Positions 35,536-48,105 of a DNA stretch of 64,000 nt are shown one piece after another; within the stretch, counting starts at the first letter, position 1, and each line of letters begins with the position of its first letter. Source of the stretch: Thalassia testudinum (taxonomy: Eukaryota > Streptophyta > Magnoliopsida > Alismatales > Hydrocharitaceae). The notes under the pieces were generated by a model. The model was not told the DNA's origin. It ran no database searches and worked only from the letters and a program-made list of their open reading frames with translations. The stretch spans positions 64,788,501-64,852,500 of the forward strand of contig JAZHRO010000019.1 in the NCBI GenBank assembly GCA_037157565.1. The letters run 5' to 3'. The position numbers were made by a program, and so were the translations under genes.

Positions 35536-36814
35536 GTCACTGTTGGTCGGTACCTACCCTGTGACTACTGTCCTCCTCGAGCCTGGTAGCCACGATCGCC
35601 AGCTCAATCTCTTGCGCTTGGTGCGAGGAGCATCTAGTATGCTCCTGCCCTAAATGAACAGTCCCTCCTCATGTGGCCCGGCTGGCCACACTGGCAACAG
35701 AGAGGGACACGACCTCCTCCCTCTGTTGGTCCCTACTGGTAGCTGGGCAGGGGTCTGGTGTTGGCAGCTAGCCCCTACCTGGGGCCTCCAAAGGTTGCTG
35801 GCGATCCCACAGAAAGGGATGCCTCTTCTGTAGGGGTAGTGTACTAGGTCAGAAAGTGCCTCCCCTCCTGACGACCCTGGGAGTGGTTGGGCTAGTAGGG
35901 CCTCTTCTGACCCCCTCCATTGGTGTCTTACACGACCGGGTTAGTCTCATATGTCATCGTTGCCTCAACCATACGAGAGAAAGTAGATAGCTTCATGGGC
36001 TTCATATACCCCCGTATAGTAGGTCAGAGACCCTCAGTGAACCTTCACAGATGCTCCTCCTCTGTAGCCACTATAATGGGGCAAAACGTGACAGCTCCAG
36101 GAAACGTGTACGGTACATGCTTACTGTCATTGCCCCATGGCGGAGGGTATGGAACTCCCGCCTCCTCTGGTCTTACCACGTTTGTGGGAAGTACTGCTCG
36201 CAGAAGAGAGCCATAAACTGGTCCTAGGATGGCTCTCCCCCCTCTTGTCCTCGAACCGTCCACTACCACCTGTGGGCGGCGATCTCCAGCTGGTATGTAG
36301 CAAAGCCCACGCGACACTCTACAAAAGGGTGGAAAGTGTCAAAGATCTCTATCTGCTTCAATCAGTCCTCTACCTTAGACAGGCTCTCCTCCCCCTTGAA
36401 GGAGGGGGGTTTCAGCTTTCAGAACTGCGTGAACAACTCGTAGTGAAGTTGTAACAGTGGTATGAGTCCACCCCCAGGTAGGGAGGACTTCTGCTCAGTA
36501 CTATCTGAAGGTGGTGGGGGTGGTGGAGGGTCACCCCATCCCCCTTTAGCTCACTTGGCACTGCGGCGACTCTCCTGTCTCACGGAAGACTTCCCCTCCG
36601 CATCCTCTGAAGAGACATGAGGAGGCGATGAAGGTGGTAGGGGTGGAGGGTGCTGGAACTCCTCCCGCACGATCTCCCGAATTAGCTGGGTGAGGTCCTA
36701 GGATTGGACACTCTGAAGGAGGGGTGGAGCAGCCCCTGCCTCAGGTCCAGCACATCCATCCCCGCGACCACGCCGACGTCCTCGGCTGGCCTCGCTAGCT
36801 ACACGATGAGGCAT
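35536..36814 (-). pseudogene. gag of chromovirus E3 with CCHC knuckle
   Basis: Translating the minus strand from ATG at 36814 gives MPHRVASEASRGRRRGRG, a start typical of Tekay/Del Gag. Broken capsid segments follow (ESLSKVED, DQFMALFCEQYFPQT, FHTLRHGAMTVSMYRTRFLE) and a zinc knuckle CCQCGQPGHMRRDC near 35656-35700 that fits CX2CX4HX4C. At least ten stops interrupt it, several plausibly from CGA to TGA or CAG to TAG. Identified by reading through stops; no long frame supports it. Frames on the other strand at 35920-36454 are shadows. Confidence 0.75.
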
Positions 36815-36967
36815 CTCCTGTAGGGAGACAAGCGGAAACAAAGATCATTATTGACACAAACTGATACGAGACTCAAGAGTGAGATCAAAATAAGCTTGTG
36901 ATGGCTATTCTAGCTACATCTGCATGAGTGTTACTTTCAGGTTGTTTTGATTCATTACTCAGTACGA

Positions 36968-36983
36968 CCTTACTTTGTTACTA
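36968..36983 (-). promoter_or_regulatory. Degenerate primer-binding site of E3
   Basis: Minus strand TAGTAACAAAGTAAGG, a few bases after the LTR-H end. It resembles a decayed initiator tRNA-Met site (TGGTATCAGAGC). Weak. Confidence 0.4.
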
Positions 36984-36987
36984 TATT

Positions 36988-39618
36988 TGTTATGACTCGA
37001 ATTGGCTCCACACAAAGCCCAGGTCGGATTGCATCATCTATGTTAGGACCCAGTTGCCCAACGAGCAATAAACCAGAACATAATATTTTCCACACATGCA
37101 TCATAGCTAGAAACATAATTAAATGACAGAAATGCTGTAAGATAGATTGTAACAAGAAAATAGTAAAGTTTACACCATAGTCATCACAAACATGATAGAA
37201 AAGCGGAAGTAGAAACCAATAGTTCCAAAATAGATACTCACGACAATAGAAAGGAAAAACGATGCTACAGCAGAACGGAAATAGGAAAAGCTAAGGCTGA
37301 GCTTGATTGAGCCCAACTCTCTCTGCAACCGATGAAGCTGGCTGCTCACTCCCCTTACTTGAGTATAAGTGGTAGACATCAACAAAAGTTGAGTAGAGTG
37401 ATAAGTGTACATTAAGCTAACAACTTTAACTAAAGAGAAAAGCAATACAGTTGTAGGCATTTTGTATATTTTATTTTCGTTATTAACTACTAGTTTTCTT
37501 GATTTCAGGTATTCTAACAAAGGGTCCCACTTTCTCTTGGTTCACATGTTCCCTAATGGAACGATCTTGTTGTAGTATTCTCGCGATGCATAACGTGCAC
37601 GTGATGCTCTCCTGGCCGAGAGAACACCCCGTGTTTCTCCTACACCCAACCTACCACCTTGGGGTCAATCACGACGTAGCGGTGACTATGGCATGTGTGA
37701 TAAACACACAGGAGACTACCCTGTATTGGCACACGGTCAGTCGTTTCCGCTAACAACTACCCTCTAAGTCGTTCAACATAGAATAGAACAGGGGCTGTGC
37801 CCCTCACCAATCTGCGTACACTTGCCCGACTATCCCGGTTGGCCCAGTAGGCCTAACAAGAATCGATGTAGGAAGGCCATGCCTACCCTCGGTCCCAACC
37901 TAAGGGGAGGTCAGCTCTCTCCCTACACAAAGGGATGGTTGGCTCTCCTCGGTACGTGCGTATCTAAGGGCTAGCTCACTCCCACACCAAAACCCAACCA
38001 ACGATCGTGTCTCACAAGTGAGCGTAACATTTCATTATTCTCAGAGTCTTATATACCATAGCAGAAAATTAACCATTTTAAATTACCTTAAGGTTCATGC
38101 ATAATCCTTATAAATCTATTTCATGCATCAGCGAGTAACATGCACCACTAGACATATTTAAGTTTCATCATGAGGCAAACTAATAGATACACTACCGGTA
38201 ACACACCTTTGCCTCAACCGCTAAAGTTTATTATTATTTTGAAACAAGTATCAACCATTTCTCACATGTATAAGACTAATCAAGCTCATAATTAGAAATC
38301 AAGGCATGTGTATTCATAAGGGGTATGCATTCGACAGTTCAACTCATAGTTGATAGTTCAAAAATGAATAACTCCTTAACTATCTAGGTATAGCTTGCAT
38401 TCTATTTCTGAAATAATAACATTAACAGGGACAAGGAGTTTCACTTTACCTAGGTGTACGAGAGATATAGGGGCACGAGGGACTAATTCGAAGGTCCCTA
38501 TAGATTCTGCATGTGCCCCAGACCCAAAGCCTACATCAAACCAATGGTCAAAACGAGTATTAAATTCTTTAACCAAAATTTCAGTGTGCTAATTAGACTC
38601 AAAATAGTGTAAATTTGATTTCAAAAGGTGGGAAATTTCGAGAGCTTTTCAACGATAATTATAACGTGGAAAATGGACTTCGTTTGGGTCTTGAACTAAC
38701 CCAAAAACCTCCTTGGTTCACTTGAACTGGCCCCAAGCTGGATTAGACCGACCGGCTCGCCCACTACCATGCATCACACGCCTATTCATGTGCACACACG
38801 ACCAAGTTTCGCGGTCCTTCCCCCTGATTTCCAGCCACACGATCCTGTGGGCACGCCTGTGGCCGTCGGATGTGCATGAGCTCGAGATGCATGCCGCACC
38901 CACATTGCCTTGACTCGTGCAGCGTGCCTACGTAGTGCCTTGCGTCGTGTGCTGGTTCCGCTCCTACACCCTGTAGCCTCGAAGCTCACGCGTGTGTCTC
39001 GCGCCTCGCACCACTGTAGCCTCGGAGCTCGCATGTGCGTCTCGTGCCCTGTGCTCAACTCTCCCCTTGCAACGCATGGGGTCACCCTCGTCGCACACCG
39101 CTGAGCCCCACGCAGTCCGCTTCTCCCCTCTTCGCACTTCTCTCTTTGTTGGTTAAATGGGAAACACGTCGCTGTGGAATGAGAAGCGTGGCCTTCGACG
39201 GTGGGGAGGGGGTTTTTAATGTGGGGTTTTAGGTGCATGGGGTCATGTGGGGTTGGGAGAAATTACGTTTTAGGTCCTAAGCTCTTTGTTTATTTAAGTA
39301 GGGTTTCTGAATCAAGATTTAAAGGTGTGAAATTTACGCATGACCCCTCTATGATGAGAAAAATCACACGAGGGTCCTTACACGAATTTTCTAGTGGGCA
39401 TAAATTATGTAGGGGTCATTGGAGTTTAAGCAAACTCCCCAAAGTTATTAGACGTTGCAAATAACATGCAAAAATTTACGATGAAAGCCTCAGAGTCTAG
39501 AAATTCTCAAAATGGCTCTTGTGTGTCTGTTTAAGTGTGTAAAAATTTCAGAAACACCTCGAAAGTTCAAAAATTTGGTGGAAATCCTTGGAAAGGATTG
39601 TTTCGTCGGGCGATCTTT
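36988..39618 (-). repeat. LTR-H, 5' LTR of chromovirus E3
   Basis: Minus-strand end at 36988 (CGAGTCATAACA). Internal phrases match LTR-E in order: CACACGGTCAGTCGTTTCCG, GTGATGCTCTCCTGGCC, and the ACGATCTTG block. A TATA-like ATTAAAAACC lies near 39211. The right edge near 39618 is inferred from CTTTCCAAGG shared with the start of LTR-G. It lacks AGACGTCT motifs, unlike LTR-E and LTR-F. Confidence 0.65.
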
Positions 39619-39619
39619 C

Positions 39620-39838
39620 CCTTTAGAGGGAATTGAAGTTAACAAATTCTACAACTGTGGACTTAAAGCACCAGAATGGGCATCGTGGCCACGAGACAAT
39701 TCCGGACGTTGGTTCCCTCGATGTTGCAATTTCCCTAGTGGTGGACGTAACTTCTTCGAATGGTGCGATCCGCTGACATGCTGTTACGCAGAAATCATCA
39801 CAATCAACTTTCTAGACGAGAATGCTAAATTGCGATGA
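39620..39838 (+). pseudogene. GRF-type zinc-finger protein relic
   Basis: The end of a 108-codon plus-strand frame contains YNCGLKAPEWASWPRDNSGR, then WFPRCCNFPSGGRNFFEWCD and a short tail ENAKLR before TGA. The order C-G-x-x-A, SW, D-N-x-G-R-x-F, C-x-x-F and GG-x-x-FFEW is that of GRF zinc-finger domains, which bind single-stranded nucleic acid or occur in small plant proteins. One of the expected cysteines (before CG) is Tyr and the GGC cysteine is Arg, so zinc binding is probably lost. Codons before about 39620 belong to LTR-H. It may be a host gene cut by E3, or a domain carried by another element. Confidence 0.6.
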
Positions 39839-40563
39839 AGATTGCAAAATAGGGACGGAAGGAGGAAGAAGATTTATGTACTTTTTTGTAAATTTTAATT
39901 ATGGATTCGTTTGTATTATGTAAGAACTTCTATTAAATAAATAATCACAATTATTATTTATGTTATCCACTATGTAATATTTTTTTATTGGTGGTGCATT
40001 GTAGCAAATTATGTTGGTCATGGAACTTTTATACGTATTAGTTTAATTTGAGCATGTACTAAAGAATTATAATACTTTATTTCACTTCATGATTTTTTTG
40101 AAAGAATATTTCACTTCATGTTATATTGTAGTCATTTTTGTCCTTTTTAATTTTTAATTCTACATGTTGAACTTGACATTTCTCAATGGTTGCAATTGTA
40201 GAGTATAATCCCTACATTAATTGAGATTAATAAATTTAAAGAATAATAGAATAATTAAATTCAACATTAATTTATTGGTAACAATTACTTTATCTGTTAT
40301 TAACTTTCTCATTATATTAGTTTAAAACATATTAATTTAGCCTGAAAGTACAAGTCTAAATAAAAAATAATAATAACAAATTTAATTATCATATAAGAGG
40401 CAAACATGTTTTTCGCTAACTTAGCACCCATTCTAGTCCCCAAAATCAGTTAAACACCCTCTTTTCATATCATAAGTTAACCTTCATTTAATAAATAAAA
40501 ATAGGAGTTAACCCCTTTCTCAAATAAACACAAATAAGGTTAACGTCTATTACAAAGATGCTA

Positions 40564-40585
40564 ACACGGGTTAGATAACCCGTGT
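40564..40585. repeat. 22-bp inverted repeat
   Basis: ACACGGGTTA, GA, TAACCCGTGT: perfect 10-bp arms. Such cores occur in subterminal repeats of some plant DNA transposons, but no terminal repeats were found here. Confidence 0.6.
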
Positions 40586-41409
40586 CATAAATTAAGCCTC
40601 AATGTTCAAGGCTAGATTGAAGAACAACAATAAAAATAACACAAATGCCAAAATATTTATATCCATGCTACTTGGAATTGAAGAGAACCCGCCGTGAAGG
40701 AGGTTGCGGCAACAACTAAGAGATGTAAATAGATATCATCCAATTTATTTATGTTTAGAATGAGAAAATCAGTAATTATATAATTGTATATTTTGTAGAA
40801 ACACTAGGGAGAAAATACTAAGTCCTTCAATATAAAGATAATTACAAAGAGATGTTTCTTTGAAGATTTCCATTGCATATCTCCAAATATACAATCTTAC
40901 GCTAATAAATGAAATAACTCTTGTGGTTACCCCCTAACAAGAGAAAATGCCATTATCCTCCATCTTAGGGACATCTTCGAAACGTGTCGACATGGAAAGC
41001 AAGTATAGCCACGAATTGGAAATTAATAGAGTTAGGATACACACATTAGTTGAAAATTATTTTTAATTAATTGAAAATTAAAATATATTTATTGAAAATA
41101 ATTTTCAATTTAATAAAAATCAAAATACATGTTTGAAAATAAAAATACATCGATATATTTTAATTTTTATTGGTAGTAAATAATTTTTTACTTGGAACAT
41201 GATTTTTCACATATATGAAGTAATTTCTCACGTACAAAGTAATTTTTTATTTATAAAAATAATTTCTACTGATAAAAATTTAAAATACATTGATCGAAAC
41301 TATAACCTTCACTTTATACATTATAAAATATATTACAAATATGTATTTATTTACTTTTTAACCGATGCAAACATGCCTTCCTTACATCCTAGGTAAATAA
41401 GATTCGAGA

Positions 41410-41435
41410 TAATAATAATAATAATAATAATAATA
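41410..41435. repeat. (ATA)n microsatellite
   Basis: About nine AAT/ATA units in AT-rich DNA. Confidence 0.9.
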
Positions 41436-41699
41436 TAATAATTTTCAAAATTCACCTTTTTTCGGAACCATTGCATGAAAAGCTTCAATATTACTTAGCT
41501 ATTTTCTTGTATAGAAGAATATAACTTTATTCACAATACGAGGAAATCCACTAACAACCACCACATATACTGATTCTCGAGGTTTGCAAAGATCGCCAAG
41601 ATGATATCAGAATTAGATGGCTTTCCTTGATGGAATTTATTCGGTATAAAATTAAAATCAAATAAAATTTTAAATTTTAAGAATAATCATTTTATCGAA

Positions 41700-42201
41700 T
41701 CGTCAACTCAAAATGAAAGAAAAGAGAGATAAGATGAAGGCATGTCGGAATCCATCATGACCAATATTCAACGAGGATGTACGTAGAAATCCTCTGGAGA
41801 TTGTAGAATCCCTTTTTTCAAAGAAGAGTCAATGGTACTTTCAAAGGATCCAGACAGTAAGAGCAGAAGTTAAACTGAATAGAGAGTGATCCTTGAGTTC
41901 TCTCTTGGGCCCTTTTATATTTTCTATGATGAAATGTAGAGAAAACATAAACTCGCCCACTCTGCACACACCCTTCCTGGGATCATAACTGTTGGAATTG
42001 AAATGACAATTCTACCCATCAGAGAATTGCATTGCCCTTATGGTTTCTATGTATGAATTCCTATACCCTTATGAGATGTGAATGGTTTAATAATATAATT
42101 AGATCATGTTAAAGACCGTAAACGTGATGTTAATATGTATGTATTTGATAATGTATAATTTTGTAATAATAATATATAATGGTTCGCATATGATTCTAAT
42201 A
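41700..42201 (-). repeat. LTR-P, probable 3' LTR of copia element E4
   Basis: On the minus strand TATTAGAATCATATGCG at 42201 follows GAGTGAGAAAT, resembling a copia polypurine tract and TGTTAGAAT start with G-to-A decay. A TATA box (ATATAAAA) lies at 41913-41920. The left boundary is unknown and 41700 is approximate. Confidence 0.4.
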
Positions 42202-42414
42202 ATTTCTCACTCGAATCACATATATTATTCTTATAACCATGCATTTACATATATCTGTATGAGCTCAATAATACAACATCGCAACAAACTACATCTCCAT
42301 CAATCTCCTCCATGCTCTGTTAACATACGACCAAAGTTAGTTTTCGCCATTATAACATCGACTAGACCAAACAATGATTACATACATTAACACAAGTAAT
42401 GACATAGATCTGAC
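42202..42414 (-). mobile_element. E4 3' untranslated segment
   Basis: Non-coding. It joins 47919-48105 when LTR-G and one ATAGG copy are removed. Confidence 0.5.
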
Positions 42415-42931
42415 ATAGGTGTGACAACCCAAGTCTTGCCAAGCGATGAAGCTCAGGTCATCGTGTACTAACAACTAGCACAACTCGACCACAAGATTGC
42501 AGCCACTCAACACATAATCATAAGATATAAACATAACTAAACAACTAATCATATTGCATAAATTAAATGAACATAAATTTAATACTGATTAGAGGATTTA
42601 CTATAGATTACAAGTATATAAGCCCAAAGAGATACGCAATGGAAATCACCTTGCCAGCTGCAAAAATATACCTGAGTACGGAACCTAAAAACACATCAGT
42701 AAAAATTGAGTAGAGTAGAAATATTAACAACAGAGCGCAATAATAACCGAGAACAAGGGAAAATTGGTACTATAGCTTTAATTAATACATTTATTAGATA
42801 TCTGGTTATCCGGTTCTGTTTTGTATATTAGAAGCCTAAATTATTATATTCCACAATCTACCAATCGACGTTTCAGGGCATGAGATGATTTCATGTAATT
42901 TCCTACTGCGCAAGATCGTATAAGCCACCCT

Positions 42932-45584
42932 TGATGGAAACACCATCATGAACCATAACTAGCTCATTTTGATCCAATTAAGTCAGTAATGCTAGAGAGT
43001 CATAAGTCATTGCATAATCATTTTGAAGGAAAAATAAGAAACTAGGGTTAAAACTGTAATTTTACCATCTTATCATGAATGCATTACAACCACAAGTTTT
43101 CTTAGGGGTTGAATGAAGGTCAATTGGTCTTAAAAAGATAATAAGTGAGTTAGAACAATCAGAAAAGGATTTGCACGTGTTTTGAGAATTAAATGAATTT
43201 TGAAATCCTAAAAACAAACCCACTTAATTAACTGAGGTTCTGATCAGGATAAAATCCACCTAAATCCTCTAAAATCCATAGAAAAATATTTTCTAGGGTT
43301 TAAAACCTTCAATTTGACTATCTGAACCCGTTTTGACCTAAAACAAAATCACAGACAGACATTTGCTCTAATTTAGGTTTTTACATAAATTACCCATTCA
43401 AAAGTGGTCAAAACCAAAATCTAACTTCACCATTGGATTCCTTAGGTCCAAATTAGGTTTTTACTAAAATTTGGACCCAGGATGAGTCTGTCTTGACCTA
43501 GTTTGCAAATTGGTTCTGTCTAATTACATTTCTACCCTTAACTTTCAAAATCCTTTCAAACAGGCCCCTAACTTTGTCATCGTTCTCACAAACAAGTCCC
43601 TGCTGCCATTAAACCTATTCCTACTTGCTCTGGCAACCTTAAAAAGGAAAGAACTCCCTGATTTCTTGACGAATCCCTTTCAAATTTGAGAGAGAAGTTC
43701 GTCAAGAAATTCCCTCTCTTTTGGACCTAATCCTAAGCCCTAAAACCTACCAAATCTCTCATGCGAATGCATGAGAGATTTGGGTATCAAGGAATTCTCA
43801 AACTCCGACGAGCTTTCCAAGCTTGGGAAGCCTGCTTCCCAAGCTCTAATCGTCCTCCTGAGGTGTATAAAAGCACCCCCTGCTCATACCAAATCCCTCA
43901 GGCTTGAATTTGACCTGAGAATCCCTCAAATTCCTCTCTCTCCTCCTCTGGCCGATTTGCTCTTCAAGCTCCAGTGACTCCCCCTGCCTTCCCTCATCGT
44001 TTGACCACAATACCAGGGGCAAACTCTTCCTCCTTGCCTTCTTCCGCGTTGCGCAGCACCAGCCGGCGCTCCTGCCCCCCTTCATCCTCGCTGTCCACCT
44101 CTCTCAGAGCAACTTCGTCTCCGACGTCGACCACACCTCAACAGGCACCAACTCCACTCCCCTTCGTCTGCCTCCCCTCTTAAACAACTCCTCAACTTCC
44201 ACTCTTCATTTTCAGACACTCGCCACTTCGTTTCGACCGCCGACACGGCCCCTGTGACTCTGTCTTCCACCTCGCTGGCATACCTCTGGCAAGCTCGCAC
44301 GGCCACTACACGCCGCCAATCCGGCCGCCGTTCATCCCTACACCTTCGCCGTGTTCCAGAGAGAAAAAGCCCTCTAGTCTTCGACGCTATTAGCCTCCCC
44401 ATTGCTTCGCCGAACACCGCACTATCGCACTTCACCTTCCATCACCATCCGGCCACCTCATGCACTCTCACACCTCACGAACACTACCATTCAATTCCTC
44501 ACCTTACGGCGACCCTATTCAACCTTTTAACTGGGGCTTTTAACCCGTATTTTTTGTTTCAGGTAGCAGGCCCCTCGACCGCCATTGACGAAGCTTCGAC
44601 CGACGCTTGAAGCTCTCATCACGCCTGCAGGTTCCAGGCACCGACTCCAGCTTGTGCGGAATCACTCCAGGAGTATCCTCACGCGGTCAATTAGAGCCTT
44701 TGACCAAGTCCTCTGTGCCAATTTGACTAAGGAAGTAGCTATTGCTGCTGCGCGAAGGAAGGAAGGTGGGATAGTCCCACCTTGGAAGCCGACAAACCCC
44801 TGCGCCCGCATAAAATGAATTTGTGCTTTAGGCTTATCACCTGAGCACGCATAGGGGGTGAGGTCCCCGCACGCCTGCCTCACGCGCCTCGTCCGCGACT
44901 TTGACCCCACGGACCTGGTGTACCCGAAAACCCACCTAGCCAAGCACTCCTCGGCTACTACCCACTGCAGGCAGCCCTGGTCCCGGGTGTGCGTGTACCC
45001 GATAACCCGATATCCTGAGAAAGGCCCTGGAGGGCAGAGCCTAAGAGAGAAATGGAAGGAGAGATTGCATAGGGTAGGGGGAGGGTTTTGCTGCAGAGAG
45101 TATTGGCTAACACTTAGCCAATTCGAGAAGCCCCTCCCCTGTGTGAAGAAGGAGAAGGTAGCAAAAGAAGAAGAAGAGAAGAGGGAGCCGCAACAGAGAG
45201 AGTAAAAGAAGAAGAAGAAGACGCTGAGCAGAAAGAGAAAGAAAGAATAAGAGCAAACAAAGAAGAAGAACATCTATAATTAACTCGATTGATATCGTGC
45301 TTCTACTTACTATTATTGTATAAGGGTATTTGGTGATTTAAATCACCATCTTACCCTATTCATTTTGCACATTAATCATTGATTTCTTATATCATTCTGC
45401 ATTAAGCTTTTACTTATATATTGTGCTCATTTACATTATAAATTGTGATCTTGAGCTTTAAATTCCATATTGCTCCCTGTGTTCGACCTCGAAACCTTTT
45501 CGAGTAATAAAATTTATTTGTTTGGGTGCTATTTTAGCTATACTACAATACGACAATCTTAAACACCGATTTAACGAGTGAACA
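42932..45584 (+). repeat. LTR-C, solo Athila-type LTR inside LTR-G
   Basis: Starts TGATGGAAACACCATCATGA and ends GAGTGAACA. ACCCT lies at 42927-42931 and 45585-45589. 2653 bp, the same family as LTR-A and LTR-B. TATAAAAG at 43866-43873, GTCCCACC hairpin at 44763-44783, U5 phrase GCTCCCTGTGTTCGACCTCG near 45470. Frames at 43846-45273 are leader-type sequence. Confidence 0.9.
43661..43710 (+). repeat. 13-bp inverted repeat upstream of the LTR-C TATA box
   Basis: ATTTCTTGACGAA and TTCGTCAAGAAAT separated by 24 bases. LTR-B keeps an imperfect version at the same relative place (17799-17855). Confidence 0.75.
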
Positions 45585-47913
45585 ACCCTCATGGCTGAGA
45601 AGATAGGTTAAACTCATCAAGATACCACTCTTCGTCACCTGGGGTCATTGCGGAAAGAGGTGGCGACTATGTCGTATAACGTGAACACGTATAAGTGCTA
45701 TATACGATGAACTACAGACATCTAATGATCCACCCACCGATTGAGAAAGAAATCAACTCCAACCCTCGAGCCATGCATCCTACTATCCCACTTATACGTG
45801 TCTGAGGCCAGCAACTCCCTAAACTAGCCCCTGAAATAGGTCTGAAAGACTAAAGCTACAGTCAAAATTCGATAAGTAGCAAGGCTAAAACCAGTTATCT
45901 AATTCGTTTAATTCTCAACAAAACCATTGTACTGATTATTTGTTCATTTCCAGATAACCGTATCAGTATCTATTAATTAAGCCATAACTCTCATCATTTT
46001 AAACCATTGATCCAAAGTTATGAAAAGAGCTTAGATCACATCACTTCAAGATTAACTATTAATCGACATAGTTTCTAATTTTTAATCGTAGTTCCAATCA
46101 AATTATTATTTAACCATCCTGATGATGCTAGTTTTACTAAAAATAGAATTCATTTCGTACAGGTGATAATAAGACTACATTCTATATTCTAAGTACTTCA
46201 TCATTCATTTAATTCATGAAAATGATCTAATAAGTTTTTGTTAACTCCTTTTAATCTAACAGTTAACTATATAAATTTGATTATTCATATTCCAAGTTAA
46301 CAACTTGATTTACAACATTCACATTTAATATTTAAGTACCTAAAATAGCAAAAAATACAACAATGAGTTCGAACGCACGTTAAATAATACAATACGTGAA
46401 GAAAGTCACAATGTAGACAAAGTATATGAAAAAAGAGATGGACTACTCTATCTAACATCATCGGAGGGTCACAGTAACTCCGTAATACATACTTATGTAC
46501 TCTAGAGATCCACATATTCCATACTGACTCTGGGAACTAAATTAATGTTCAGACATGCATAGAATATATTAAAATCTCGTTGGGGAATCACCGAAATTTT
46601 TACAAAATAAATAAATTTTAAAACTGAGTTTAGAAATCACCGTCGGGTAATTTGAGGAGAGACGATTCCAATGGCGGGTGGTTTGCTGAAAAGAAAATTT
46701 GATTGCTCCCTAAATTAATAAAATAAAGAAACAGCTATTAGGGGCTTGTATGTAATAATAAGAACTTATAATTTCTTAAGCGTAAGTTTATCAAATCTAA
46801 ACCCCCACCTAGGTCGTCTTCTTCTTCCCCGCTTCTTCTTCTTCGTTCGGGCACTGTTCCCATCCACACAAGGACGTGCATGGCCGGACCCGACCACGCC
46901 GACCACCGTCAGCCTCGTCGGCCACCGTCGATGTCTCTCCATCCCTCTGATGTCCCTCCCCTCGTCGGTTCAGGCCTCTTCTTCCTTCTTTTCTTCCTCT
47001 GTCTCTCCTTCACGAGAACCCAACAGCCCGCCAGCTCGACGTGCCACCATTCAACCATCGTCCTCGCCGTCGCAACCTCTAGCACACTCGCCTCACACCT
47101 GCCGTCGTCCCCTCTCCATCCGCGATGCCCTTCAAGCGGCCCCTCGAACAGAGCCGCGACCACCGCGACAACCACCGCAGCCGGCCGCGCGGTAAAATGC
47201 ACGCGTCGTCACCACGACCCCCATCGCTCTTCGTCCTCTTCCCTTTTCCTTTTCCTTCTCCTATTGTCGACGTATACAAGAAGGACGAAACGAAAACGAG
47301 GAACATTGGATACCTTGTCGCTCTCTCTCCTCGTGCTACGGTAAGCGTGGTCGGTCCACGTACCGTTCACGCGGCACCACGCGCACGTCGACCTCGACGC
47401 CAAGCAGGCCTCCTCCCCAGTTGATCGCTGGCCTCCTCCTCTCCGGTGGCCCTTACCGACCTTCCTCTCTTTCTTTCTCTCCTTCTCTCTCTCTCTTGCT
47501 TTCTCTCTTTATTTCTCCCTTCACGTCACCCCTCCCTATTTATATCTTCTCCCGTTAAATCGATTATTAAAATACAACAAACTAATTATACCCTCTAATA
47601 ATAATGATAATATTATTTTTTATTAATTATTAATTTATTTATTGAAGATTTTGTTTTTACAACTTTTGCCACGAAATTTGAATTTTCACGAAATGAATGT
47701 CATGGGAAAAGTTGCGATGAGTGGAGTTTATTGGCACTAATTTTGATGTATTTCGGGCACATACTCCAAGGATTAATCGTATTTGACTAAAATATAATTT
47801 TTTCAATTTTCGAAGTATACAAACCAGATCCCACCTGACGAGTGCTAATGGGTTCATCTACATGTGCTTAACTTAAAACAAATGTCCTTGGAAAGTAGTT
47901 TCAGGTCTTTACA

Positions 47914-48105
47914 ATAGGTACATAGCATGAAAATTACATATTAACGTGATCTATGCATGTTTATTTTCAATTGAACTTAAACTTTATCATACAAGAGATC
48001 ACTAATGAGTTACAAAGTGTAAACAAAATTTATTATGTGCATAACTGAAATATATATCCATACATGAAACATCAAAATACAACAAACTCCCATTGAATTA
48101 TTTTA
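47914..48105 (-). mobile_element. E4 region after the RNase H frame
   Basis: Short AT-rich untranslated sequence between RNase H and the LTR-G insertion. No feature beyond the ATAGG duplication at its left edge. Confidence 0.5.

Larger units (their letters stand above)
39839..41699. other. AT-rich unassigned DNA
   Basis: No supportable gene or recognisable element. It contains a 22-bp palindrome and an (ATA)n run. This may be the oldest substrate visible in the window. Confidence 0.5.
42420..47913 (-). repeat. LTR-G, solo chromovirus-type LTR carrying LTR-C
   Basis: ATAGG lies at 42415-42419 and 47914-47918. Minus strand starts TGTAAAGACCTGAAACTAC (compare LTR-F, TGTAAAGACACG) and ends GGGTTGTCACA. 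Net length is about 2.84 kb without LTR-C. A TATA box GATATAAATAG lies at 47536-47546, followed on the minus strand by a pyrimidine- and GC-rich leader (46.8-47.5 kb) whose long frames are not genes. It interrupts the 3' untranslated part of E4. Confidence 0.85.

Noticed and set aside
3332..39618. E0 (left) and E3 (right) considered as the two ends of one chromovirus
   Set aside because: LTR-E and LTR-H share only scattered phrases; LTR-E is rich in AGACGTCT and LTR-H has none. They are different families.
41600..41625. TGATATCAGAATTAGATGG on the plus strand as a copia primer-binding site
   Set aside because: It resembles a decayed initiator tRNA-Met site, but orientation conflicts with E4 and no LTR end could be placed beside it.
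46746..47424. Several long frames near 47 kb resembling a GC-rich gene
   Set aside because: They sit in the LTR-G leader just downstream of its TATA box on the minus strand. The proteins are Ser/Pro/Arg-rich without motifs.
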